Of a stretch of 14,910 bases of DNA, positions 1-7,778 are shown in pieces. The stretch comes from Cristatella mucedo. Lineage: Eukaryota > Bryozoa > Phylactolaemata > Cristatellidae. The stretch spans positions 1-14,910 of the forward strand of contig WPIO01000646.1 of the NCBI GenBank assembly GCA_009760855.2, written 5' to 3'. A model generated the notes under the pieces. The model ran no database searches, was not told where the DNA came from, and saw only the letters and a list, made by a program, of their open reading frames with translations. The position numbers and the translations under genes are program-made. The number at the start of each line of letters is the position of its first letter. The first letter of the stretch is position 1.

Positions 1-26
1 ACATACAGGTTTCGTTTCCAGTCCTT
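1..26 (+). repeat. Fragment of an A-type monomer ending at a breakpoint
   Basis: These 26 bases match the A monomer segment seen at 387-412, 5484-5509 and the equivalents in A3 and A4, including ttcgtttccagtcc. A monomers continue with a cctcacacc-like sequence. Here the sequence switches at 26/27 to spacer sequence equivalent to position 5118 onward. Assignment to A rather than B to E rests on near-identity over only 26 bases. Confidence 0.7.
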
Positions 27-320
27 AGTTCTTCGACGCTCAACTTCAGTCCTATGCTCACGTCATCATTCGAACTTACCCCGTAACATTAGCTATATGC
101 AGAGTGCGATCCGTCCTCGTGGCATAAGCTGCGTGGGTATTCACACGTGGGTGGCAATTAAAGCTTACATCTTTGCTTCTGTTTTCTGTCTAAGGCGTCG
201 GCTGTTAATCTTGTGTAATCTTTGCGATCCCATCTGTTGTGGTCACAGAGTAGGATTGCTGGGACTGAGGAGGTTTGTTTATCTCTTGGCAGCTACTTAA
301 ACAGCCTTCTGCCAAGGTGA
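27..320 (+). repeat. Spacer tail of the preceding unit (spacer 0)
   Basis: Collinear with 5118-5411, also 294 bp, and with the last part of spacers 2 and 3. It runs directly into monomer A1. It contains a plus-strand frame (100-300) that is open in all four copies, but the copies differ mostly by amino-acid-changing substitutions, so I do not call it a gene. The upstream 1235 bp or so of the spacer is absent here. Confidence 0.9.
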
Positions 321-939
321 TCGTGCATGTGCATGCAGTTTAACGAGGGCTTTCCCTTGTTCCTGCTCTAACTTCGGCATCCTAAAACATACAGGTTTCG
401 TTTCCACTCCTTCCTTACACCCCGTTTGTGCACGTCTCTGTTGCCAAGGATTAATGCATGCATTGTATGATTTGCCTTCAAAGGGATTCTGATTGCATGC
501 AACCGTTTAGTCTGTCACTACAGGTGCACACAGTTTATCGTGAGCAACTGTGCTCATGAGCTTTCACAGTTCGTACGAACTGCATTTACTGCATGTGTCT
601 TATTTACATAGCAGGAAGCTTTGCTCGACCTGTTACCAGTGGTTGTGAGGCTCGCACTGGTACCCTTTGTAGCCATGCATAATGCGGTCAAAAATTGAGA
701 ATGTTTGGTCCTTCTGCCAAGGACAGCCGAACAAATATAGTGTCCACTGAAAAACTATGCTCGAGTGGCTCTGTCGGCAGTTCCTAAACTATGTTGACTG
801 ATCGGTTCTTCAAGTGTTTGCGTTAACGTGTGTATTAGGTCCATGTAAAGTGTATTCAGTGTGCACTTTAGTAGATGCACTATTCATTGTGCCTCTAATC
901 TATTTTGAACGTTGACCTTGTTTATGTTCAACGCACCGT
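321..939 (+). repeat. Monomer A1
   Basis: First A-type monomer, about 619 bp. The phase start is the tcgtgc...atgcag segment. The landmark tagcaggaagctttgctcg lies at 609. It carries two perfect palindromes, AATGCATGCATT at 453-464 and TTGCATGCAA at 493-502. No coding region is supported. Confidence 0.87.
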
Positions 940-1554
940 ACGTGCTTGTAGATGCAGTGTACCGAGGTCTCTGCTTGGTAGCCTGCTATGCCATCTGCAC
1001 CCTCTTATTCATAGGCCTGGTTCCCGCCCTTCCACTCAACCGTTCGTGAATCTCACTGTTGCCAAGGATTACATGCATGCATTTGATAATATCCAGCTAA
1101 GGGAAGCTAATTGCATGCAACTGTCTTAGCTGGCAATCCTGGTGAATACAATTGAGCGTGTACGACTGTGTTTATGAGCTCTGGCAGCTCGTGCGATGTG
1201 CATGTCCAGCATGTGCCTTATTGCTGTAGCAGGCCGCTTTGCTTTAATTGTCACTCGTGGATATGAGGCTCTCATTGGGTTGCTTTCGCAAGCATTCGTG
1301 CTGCAGTAGACTTTTTTGGATATCCTGTGCATCTGGCCAGGATAGATAACCGAAGAGTACGTCTGCTGAAAAAAACTGTGATCGTGTGGTTCGGTTGGCT
1401 GTTCGTGACCTATGTTAACCGGTATTCTTTGAGTGTTTGCCCCGAACACAGTATTATTTCCGGGTAACGTGCATTCCTTGTGCACTTGCATTGGCACACT
1501 TAGAATGCTGCTGCTAATCTTTTTTGAACATTATGTATGGTCTACCCCGCCCAC
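940..1554 (+). repeat. Monomer B1
   Basis: About 615 bp, homologous to A1 but diverged, with the aligned tagcagg landmark at 1227. Palindromes ATGCATGCAT (1073-1082) and TTGCATGCAA (1111-1120) are both intact. A minus-strand open frame at 1126-1497 also appears in B2 (6218-6589). It resembles no family I know and is treated as chance. Confidence 0.87.
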
Positions 1555-2143
1555 TCGTGCTTGTAGATGCAGTGAACCGAGATCTCATCTTGCCAGCATG
1601 CTTTGCTTTCGGCATCCCCATACATACGTGCCTAGTTTCTATCCTTGTACTAACCCCTTGTGCATTTCACTGTTGCTAAGAAATGTATGCATGCAAGAAG
1701 TAAAAAGAATCAAATAGATATCATAATCATGCAACCGTTTCGACTCTCACTTCTGGTAAATACAGTTGAAGCAGAGAAACACTGCTCCTGAGCTTTCGCA
1801 TTTGGTGCAATTAGAAATTACTGCTAGTGCGTCAATCCCACAGCAGGATGCTTGGCTCGACCTGTTACCCTTGGATATGTGACTCATATGGTTAGCATTT
1901 TCTATCCTGCGAGCAGCTGAAGACTACTGTAGAGGTTCTACCTATCTTTCAAGATAATTAAAATGAAGAATGTGTCTGCTGTCAAAACTATGCTCGTAAT
2001 GTTCCGTGGGCTCTTAGAACCCTATGTTAACCGATGTGTTCTTCAAGTGTTAGCACCAAAGCAAGTATTATTTTCTGCTAACCTGTGCTCTGTGTGCACT
2101 CAAGTAGTCGCACTGTGATTTCTCCTAGTAATCTTTTTTGACC

Positions 2144-2153
2144 ATTCACCTTA
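2144..2153 (+). repeat. Left target-site duplication of the LINE
   Basis: attcacctta. The last six bases (acctta) are repeated perfectly at 2736-2741, and all ten match 2732-2741 with one mismatch. The empty sites in C2 and C3 read ttcacctt and ttcacttt here, so the left copy is the original target sequence. The exact duplication length is ambiguous. Confidence 0.75.
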
Positions 2154-2173
2154 ATAATAATAATAATAATAAT
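2153..2173 (+). repeat. (AAT)7 microsatellite tail of the LINE
   Basis: Seven AAT triplets on the plus strand, read as a TTA-type repeat on the element's own strand. It lies exactly at the 3' end of the element beside the target-site duplication, so it is the retrotransposon tail rather than an independent microsatellite. Confidence 0.9.
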
Positions 2174-2184
2174 ATTGCCCTTGA

Positions 2185-2226
2185 TAAAGCGCCCTCAGAG
2201 AACTTAATCTCTTTCAAGGCGCTTTA
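2185..2226 (-). other. 3'-end stem-loop of the LINE
   Basis: Perfect 9 bp inverted repeat taaagcgcc (2185-2193) and ggcgcttta (2218-2226) with a 24 nt loop. The loop contains a possible 4 bp inner stem (agag 2197-2200, ctct 2209-2212). Its position just before the terminal (TTA)n suggests the 3' RNA hairpin thought to be recognised by reverse transcriptase in related LINEs. That role is inferred by analogy. Confidence 0.75.
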
Positions 2227-2390
2227 CATTTGCTGCAAAGTGATACGCAATAGAATAGTAAGTAAAATCATGCTTGAAAAACAAACAAAGTGAATAACAT
2301 GGTTAGGGGTTACATGCACGGGGTCAGCATGCAAATGTGGTTAGTGGCAGCATGAACAGTGTCAGCACGCATAAGCACATCGAGGACGAA

Positions 2391-2729
2391 TCACAAAGAC
2401 CCACTAAATGCTGTCCTAAATAGGTATGTTTTTAAGTTTCTTTTAAATGTGGTCAGGTCAGGGGATATTCTGATGCAGGTCGGGAGGGAGTTCCCGGCTG
2501 TGGGAGCATACGAGCTAAATGCACGGTCTCCAAAGGATTTAAGGTTTGTACGAGGTATTTCTAGGCTGTTGGATTCCGAAAAGCGAGTGGTACGATGCTT
2601 TGCCTGATGGGGTAGTATCTCTGAAAGATAGGCTGGAGCCATAGAATGAAGAGACCTAAAAGTGAGCGACAAAACCTTGAAGTCAATCCGTTGCTTGAAT
2701 GGTAACCAGTTCAGGTCGGCGAGAAGTGC
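2391..2729 (-). pseudogene. C-terminal fragment of a LINE ORF2 (reverse transcriptase protein tail)
   Basis: An uninterrupted minus-strand frame of 112 codons ends in TGA at 2391-2393 and runs up to the 5' truncation point, where flanking DNA supplies a TAA. It has no start codon of its own. The segment is the region downstream of the reverse-transcriptase core in L2/CR1/Rex1-type elements. Residues 7-10 NWLP with QRIDFK at 13-18 match the family's LHWLP...RI.FK block. Residues 22-35 fit the L.LTYK.L.G.AP.YL pattern, residues 67-83 contain GDRAFS..AP...NSLP, and residues 95-104 (FKRNLKTYLF) match the terminal FK..LKT.LF helix. The catalytic reverse-transcriptase motifs and any endonuclease domain are missing, so the fragment cannot be an active enzyme. 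The lack of internal stops or frameshifts suggests a fairly recent insertion. Confidence 0.88.
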
Positions 2730-2731
2730 TT

Positions 2732-2741
2732 ATTAACCTTA
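2732..2741 (+). repeat. Right target-site duplication of the LINE
   Basis: attaacctta, followed by tgtatgttctacc, which resumes monomer C exactly where C2 and C3 continue. Only acctta (2736-2741) is a perfect duplicate, so the outer four bases may belong to the element. Confidence 0.7.
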
Positions 2742-2762
2742 TGTATGTTCTACCCTGCTCCA

Positions 2763-3276
2763 TCGTATTTGCTGTTGCGGTGTACTGAGGTCCCACCTTG
2801 CTAGCATGCTTTGCTTTTACCATCCTCATATATACATGCCTGGTTTCCGTCCTTGTCCTCACTCCTTGCCCATCTTGCTTTTGCTAAGATTTGTACACAT
2901 GCAATTGGTATTAAGAAGCTAAGGAATGCCAATTTCATGCAACGGTTTGAACTGTCACTTCTGGTGCATACAGTTGAGCCAGTGCGACTGTGCTCATGAG
3001 CTTTCGCATTTCGTGCAATTTGAAATTTCTGCTAGTGTCTCAATACTATAGCAGGATGCTTGGCACGACCTGTTACCCATGGACATGATGCTCGTATGGT
3101 GAAAAATTTCCACTTTGCGAGCAGCAGAAGACCCATGTATTTGTTCTGTGTATCTGACGAGGCAAACAAATCGGAGAATGTCTCTGCTGTAAAGACTTCG
3201 TTGAGATGTTCCGTTGGCTCTTAGTAGCCTAGGTAGACCGATGTGTTCTTATGAATGTTCTGCCACGCCTTCCCAC
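2763..3276 (+). repeat. Monomer D1 (short form)
   Basis: About 514 bp. It is closest to C-type monomers but lacks roughly 100 bp near its 3' end: after gttctt at 3250 it jumps to atgaatgttctgcc, skipping the block that C1 carries at about 2045-2150. D2 and D3 share the same deletion. The tagcagg landmark is at 3049. Confidence 0.86.
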
Positions 3277-3882
3277 TCTTAGATGAAGTCTAAAAATGTC
3301 CCACATTGACAGCCTGCTTTGCCTCCGGCGTGATAATATATACAGGCCTGGTTCTAGTTCTTCTACTCACCCCTTTGTGCATCTCACTGAAGCCAAGAAT
3401 TATACGCATGTAGGCAGGCATAGCCAGAGAAGGGAATCTGATTGGAAGGTACCGTTTAGACAGTCACTCCTGCTGCATACAATTGGTCGTGTGCGACTGT
3501 GCTCAATTTCTTTTCCAGTTCCTATGATTTGCATTCACTGCGTTTACCTCAATGTCATAGCACGATGCTTTGCTCGCCCTGTTGCCAATGCAAATGAGGC
3601 TTGCTGGGATGGATGTCGCCACCATGTGCGCTGCAGGAGACTTTTGAGGAGGTTCTGTGTATCTAGCAAGGTAATCCAATACAAGATAATGCTTGCTAAA
3701 AAAACTATGCTCTTGATGTTGTGTTGGCTTTTTGTTACCTTTGGTCCCTGATTAGTTCTTCTAGTGCTTTGCCCAAAGCTTGTATTAAGTCCACGTGAAG
3801 TGTGTTCTGTTTGCAATTAACTAGTCGAAATATGCATTCAGCAGCTGCTCTATCATTAACGTCGACCTCATGTATGTTACCT
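3277..3882 (+). repeat. Monomer E1
   Basis: About 606 bp, the most degenerate monomer type and the last before the spacer. The tagcagg landmark at 3558 reads tagcacg. The GCATGC palindromes are lost (tacgcatgtagg and ggaaggtacc at the aligned places). An ATGCAAAT octamer occurs at 3588-3595. The 3' limit is where similarity to other monomers fades, accurate to about 20 bp. Confidence 0.82.
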
Positions 3883-5411
3883 TTTAGTATTTGACCCTCG
3901 TTGTCCTTTAGCAGGCCAGCACTAACCACTTAATTAAGCTTTCTCTAAAGCATATTTAGTTTGCTTACTTTGTCCAATGCTACATTGCAGAAGATTCCGA
4001 TAAGGCATTCCATATAGTCGACCCTTTTCGCTCTCTTGCTTCATTTTCACCAGATAAAAAGTTATAGACAACAGCCAACTGTCGAAGTTACAAAAATTTA
4101 AGTTGCCAAAACATTATTGCCGAAGCCACTGCGTTAGGCAATAACATATTTGATTCTCAAATATCGGCCGTTTCGGCATACTTGGTGTTCTTTCTACATA
4201 ATAGCTAATGTTCCAGCTGAAAAGTGAAGCCTATCAGGTAACCACGTCTGCTTACCAGACAGGTATGCCTTCTTTCAGCCTTCTTACATACCACATACCA
4301 TTGCAGGTATACTTACCTGCTTAGGACAGAATATATTTTTAGAATTGATCCACGCAATTAAAACATCCTTTCTTGACATTTCCATGTCGCTTTGCTCTTG
4401 TCCACTGGCCTAAGTAATCAAGCTCCTAAAGCCAGATTGTGGGATCCGGTGTTTGTATATCAAGAGTATCCCGGTGGCCACATCACACCACTTGTATGCG
4501 ACCAGCCGATACTCTGAGTCAAGCAAAGCATCGACTTCAAGTTTGTAACCTTCACTACTAGGCATCTAAGTTAGTAGGATGGTACCCACCTTTCATTTAT
4601 TTTGCCGTGCTTGTCCAAGCGTCGTAAAACGCCCTGTTCGTCATCAAAGAGTTCACTTGTTACTCGTAAAACCTCATATCCTCTACTGACAGGGTTTGCG
4701 ACGTGATTAACACTCGTGGACTCCGATGTTGATATCTACATCCTCGGGTTTACAGATTTCATTGCTTTTTGTGGTCTAGTCCTAAACTCAATATGTCTTG
4801 TATCTCGACTGTTGGAGCTACCATGGAGCAAAGAACCTTCGTCCCCAATTAGAAAGCGGCTGCTCCCAAGTTTTTTCTTTGCCTTAAAACGATTCAGATG
4901 GTACGTCGTGTGTATTCAGAAACGCCTCCATTATCTTGAGACTACTTCTGCTGGGCATAAGCTTGACACACTGGAACGACTTTCATAAGCTGCCTTTAAC
5001 AGTTTTTACCTACCTGGCATCTGGTGACACGAGAGTTCCATTCTCCCGGGTTTCACTGATCTTTTCGGATTGCTACGACAGGCCCGGAGAGGTTAGAAAG
5101 GCTTGCCACTTGGTGTCAGTTCTTCGACGCTTAACTTCAGTCCTATGCTCACGTCATCATTCAAACTTACTCCGTAACATTAGCTATTGGCAGAGTGCGA
5201 TCCGTCCTCGTGGCATAAGCTGCGTGGGTGTTTACACGTGGGTGGCAATTAAAGCTTACATCTTTGCTTCTGTTTTCTGTCTGAGGCGTTGGCTGGTAAT
5301 CTTGTGTAATCTTTGCGATCCCATCTGTTGTGGTCACATAGTAGGATTGCTGGGACTGAGGAGGTTTGTTTATCTCTTGGCAGCTACGTAAACAGCCTAC
5401 TGCCAAGCTCA
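3883..5411 (+). repeat. Spacer 1 (non-monomeric part of the unit)
   Basis: 1529 bp with no similarity I can see to monomers A to E, and no gene I can support. It contains inverted repeats ttattgcc/ggcaataa (4114-4144) and gcaggta/tacctgc (4303-4320). On the minus strand there are short open blocks, for example 4410-4565, next to splice-like GTAAGT and TACTAAC signals. Comparison with spacers 2 and 3 shows substitutions spread evenly over codon positions and stops in some copies. Confidence 0.88.
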
Positions 5412-6031
5412 TCGTGCTTGTGAATGCAGTTTAATGAGGTCTTTCCCTTGTCGCCCACTCTAACTTCGGCATCCAAATACATACAGGTTTCGTTTCCAGT
5501 CCATCGTCACACCCCGTTTCTGCATGTCACTGTTGCCATGGATTAATGCATGCATTGTAGGATTTGCCTTTAAAGGGATTTTTATTGCATGCAACCGTTT
5601 AGACTGTCGCTACAGTTGCACACAGTTTATCGAGAGCAACTGTGGTCATGAACCTTCGCAGTTCGTGTGATTTGTATTGACCGCTTGTGTCTCGATTACA
5701 TAGCAGGAAGCTTTGCTCGACCTGTTACCAGTGGATGTGATGCTCGCGCTGGTACCCTTTGTAGCCATGCATAATGCGGTCGAAAATTGAGAATGTTTGG
5801 TACTTCTGCCAAGGACAGCCGAACAAATATAGTGTCCACTGAAAAACTATGCTCGAGTGGCTCTGTCGGCTGTTCCTAAACTACGTTGACTGGTCGGTTC
5901 TTCAAGTGTCTGCGTTAAAGTGTGTATTTGGTCAATGTAAAGTGTATTCTGTGTGCACATAAGTAGTTGCACTATTCATTGTGCCTCTAATCTATTTTTA
6001 ACGTTGACATCATTTATGTTCAACGCGCCGT
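5412..6031 (+). repeat. Monomer A2
   Basis: About 620 bp, collinear with A1, A3 and A4. Palindromes AATGCATGCATT (5545-5556) and TTGCATGCAA (5585-5594) are intact. The tagcagg landmark is at 5701. Confidence 0.87.
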
Positions 6032-6646
6032 ACGTGCTTGTAGATGCAGTGTACCGAGGTCTGTGCTTGGTAGCCTGCTATGCCATATCCATCCTCTTAT
6101 TTATAGGCCTGGTTCCCTTCCTTCCACTCAACCGTTCGTGCATCTCACTGTTGCCAAGGATTACATGCATGCATGTAGGAATATCCAGCTAAGGGAAGCT
6201 AATTGCATGCAACTGTCTTAGCTGGCAATCCTGGTGAATACAGTTGAGCGTGTACGACTGTGTTTATGAGCTCTGGCAGCTCGTGCGATGTGCATGTCCA
6301 GCAAGTGCCTTATTGCTGTAGCAGGACGCTTTGCTTTAATTGTCACCCGTGGATATGAGGCTCTCATTGGGTTGCATTCGCAAGCATTCGTGCTGCAGTA
6401 GAGTTTTTTGGATATCCTGTGCATCTGGCCAGGATAGATAACCGAAGGGTACGTCTGCGGAAAAAAACTATGCTCGTGTGGTTCGGTTTGCTGTTCGTGA
6501 CCTATGTTAACCGGTGTTCTTTGAGTGTTAGCCCCGAACAAAGTATTATTTCCGGGTAACGTGCATTCCTTGTGCACTTGCATTGGCACAGTTAGAATGC
6601 TGCTGCTAATCTTTTTTGAACATTATGTATGGTCTTCCCCGCCCAA
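6032..6646 (+). repeat. Monomer B2
   Basis: 615 bp, the same length as B1. It carries a 12 bp palindrome CATGCATGCATG (6164-6175) and TTGCATGCAA (6203-6212). It keeps the 15 bp segment that B3 lacks. Confidence 0.87.
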
Positions 6647-7263
6647 TCGTGCTTGTAGATGCAGTGAACCGAGATCTCATCTTGCCAGCATGCTTTGCTT
6701 TCGGCATCCCCATATATACGTGCCTAGTTTCTGGCCTTGTACTAACCCCTTGTGCATTTCACTGTTGCTAAGAAATGTATGCATGCGAGAAGTAAAAAAA
6801 ATCAAAGAGATACCACAATCATGCAACCGTTTAGACTCTCACTTCTGGTAAATACAGTAGAAGCAGAGAAACACTGCTCATGAGCTTTCGCATTTCGTGC
6901 AATTTCAAATTACTGCTTGTGCCTCAATATCATAGCAGGATGCTTGGCTCGACCTGTTACTCATGGATATAAGGCTCACATGTTAGCATTTTCCACCCTG
7001 CGAGCAGCAGAAGACTGATGTTAATGTTCTGTGTATCTGACAAAGTAATCAAAATTAGGAATGTGTCTGCTGTAAAAAATATGTTCGTAATGTTCCGTTG
7101 ACTCTTAGTTACCTATTTAGCCGATGTATTCTTCAACTGTTAGAACTAAAGAAAGTATTGATTCCCGGTAACCTGTGCTCTGTGTGCACTAAAGTAGTCG
7201 CGCTATTAGTTCTGCTGCTAATTTTTTTAACCATTCACCTTCTGTACGTTCTACCCCGTGCCA
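6647..7263 (+). repeat. Monomer C2 (LINE-free)
   Basis: 617 bp, the uninterrupted form of C1. The site corresponding to the C1 insertion reads ttcaccttctgtacgttct and defines the empty allele. Confidence 0.87.
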
Positions 7264-7778
7264 TCGTACTTTATGTTTCGTTGTACCGGGGTCCCACCTT
7301 ACTAGCATGCTTTGATTTCAGCATCCTGACGAACGAATGCCTGGTTTCCGTCGTTGTAGTCACTCCTTGCCCATCTCGTTGTTGCTAAGATTTGTATGCA
7401 TGCGATTAGTATTAGGAAGCTAAGGGATGCCACTTTTATGCAACGGTTCAAACTGTCAATTCTGGTGTATATGGTTGAGACAGTGCGACTGCGCTCATGA
7501 GCTTTTGCATTTCGTGCAATTTGAAATTACTGCTAGCGCCTCAATCCTATAGCAGGATGCTTGGCTCGACCTGTTTCCCATGGATATGAGGCTCGTATGG
7601 TGAAAACTTTCTACCCTGCGAGTAGCAGAAGACCCATGTACGTGCTCTGTGTATCTGACAAGGTAATCAAATTGAAGAATGTCTCTGCTGTAAAAACTAT
7701 GCTTGTGCTTTTCAGTTGGCTCTTTGTAACCTATGTTGACCATTCTCTTCTCATGAATGTTCTGCAAACCCTTCCCTC
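7264..7778 (+). repeat. Monomer D2 (short form)
   Basis: 515 bp, with the same internal deletion of about 100 bp as D1 (junction near 7752, before atgaatgttctgc). Overlapping open frames on both strands (7495-7821 minus, 7561-7848 plus) cross the D2/E2 boundary and match no family I know. Confidence 0.86.

Larger units (their letters stand above)
2154..2735 (-). mobile_element. 5'-truncated non-LTR retrotransposon (L2/CR1/Rex1-like LINE)
   Basis: About 582 bp on the minus strand, absent from the equivalent site in C2 and C3. Reading 5' to 3' it contains the last 112 codons of an ORF2-type protein, a 3' UTR of about 215 bp, a 9 bp inverted repeat close to the 3' end, and a (TTA)n tail. Flanks carry acctta at 2148-2153 and 2736-2741; extending to 10 bp (attcacctta versus attaacctta) costs one mismatch. 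5' truncation, a simple-repeat tail and flanking duplication are the expected products of target-primed reverse transcription. The clade call comes from the protein motifs, and I cannot separate L2 from CR1 or Rex1 by eye. Confidence 0.9.
1555..2762 (+). repeat. Monomer C1, interrupted by a LINE
   Basis: C-type monomer whose two halves (1555-2153 and 2742-2762) are separated by the retrotransposon fragment. Without the insertion it is about 620 bp, like C2 (617) and C3 (619). The aligned tagcagg landmark (here cagcagg) is at 1841. The first GCATGC palindrome survives as tgtatgcatgcaag; the second has decayed to tcatgcaacc. Confidence 0.87.
321..5411 (+). repeat. Higher-order repeat unit 1 (A-B-C-D-E plus spacer, carrying a LINE insertion)
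   Basis: First complete unit of the tandem array. It consists of five diverged monomers followed by a 1529 bp spacer. The unit is 5091 bp long. Removing the LINE and one copy of its target duplication (about 588 bp) leaves about 4.5 kb, which matches units 2 and 3. The period can be read from the spacer landmark cagagtgcgatcc, whose homologues start at 100, 5191, 9703 and 14190. Boundaries are set by my choice of monomer phase and are arbitrary for a tandem array. Confidence 0.93.

Noticed and set aside
387-412. CENP-B-box-like sequence ttcgtttccagtcc in A monomers
   Set aside because: The core pattern TTCG, four bases, A, two bases, CGGG is not met: the required A and CGGG are missing in every A copy.
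1126-1497. Long minus-strand open frame in B1, repeated at 6218-6589 in B2
   Set aside because: The two copies share the frame because the DNA is a recent duplicate. In B3 the same stretch is split into two overlapping frames (10715-10921 and 10864-11085), and the protein shows no domain, signal peptide or family motif I recognise.
1841-1880. ggtcgagcc on the minus strand of monomers as a tRNA-like B box, suggesting a SINE origin
   Set aside because: It lacks the GGTTCGA core, no matching A box lies at the right distance, and no cloverleaf can be drawn.
2359-2607. Plus-strand 82-codon frame inside the LINE
   Set aside because: It is the antisense shadow of the LINE ORF2 fragment, whose minus-strand motifs are clear.
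3588-3595. ATGCAAAT octamer in every E monomer
   Set aside because: A perfect Oct-factor octamer, but an 8-mer in three near-identical copies counts as one occurrence and is expected by chance in DNA of this length. No promoter lies nearby.
3735-3929. Minus-strand frame of 64 codons at the E1/spacer boundary with a donor-like AGGTAA at its end, matched at 12736-12930
   Set aside because: The E2 copy has an in-frame TAG. Differences between the E1 and E3 versions are spread evenly over codon positions, so there is no sign of protein-level constraint.
321-5411. Possibility that the unit is an rDNA intergenic spacer or a histone, 5S or snRNA gene cluster
   Set aside because: The unit length and subrepeats are reminiscent of such arrays, but a full unit shows no rRNA, histone-fold, 5S internal-promoter or snRNA signature on either strand.
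5167-5412. Minus-strand frame of 81 codons, glutamine- and threonine-rich, ending at a GTAAGT site
   Set aside because: The equivalent frames at the other three sites contain stops (TAA in the first and fourth copies, TAG in the third), and no family is recognisable.
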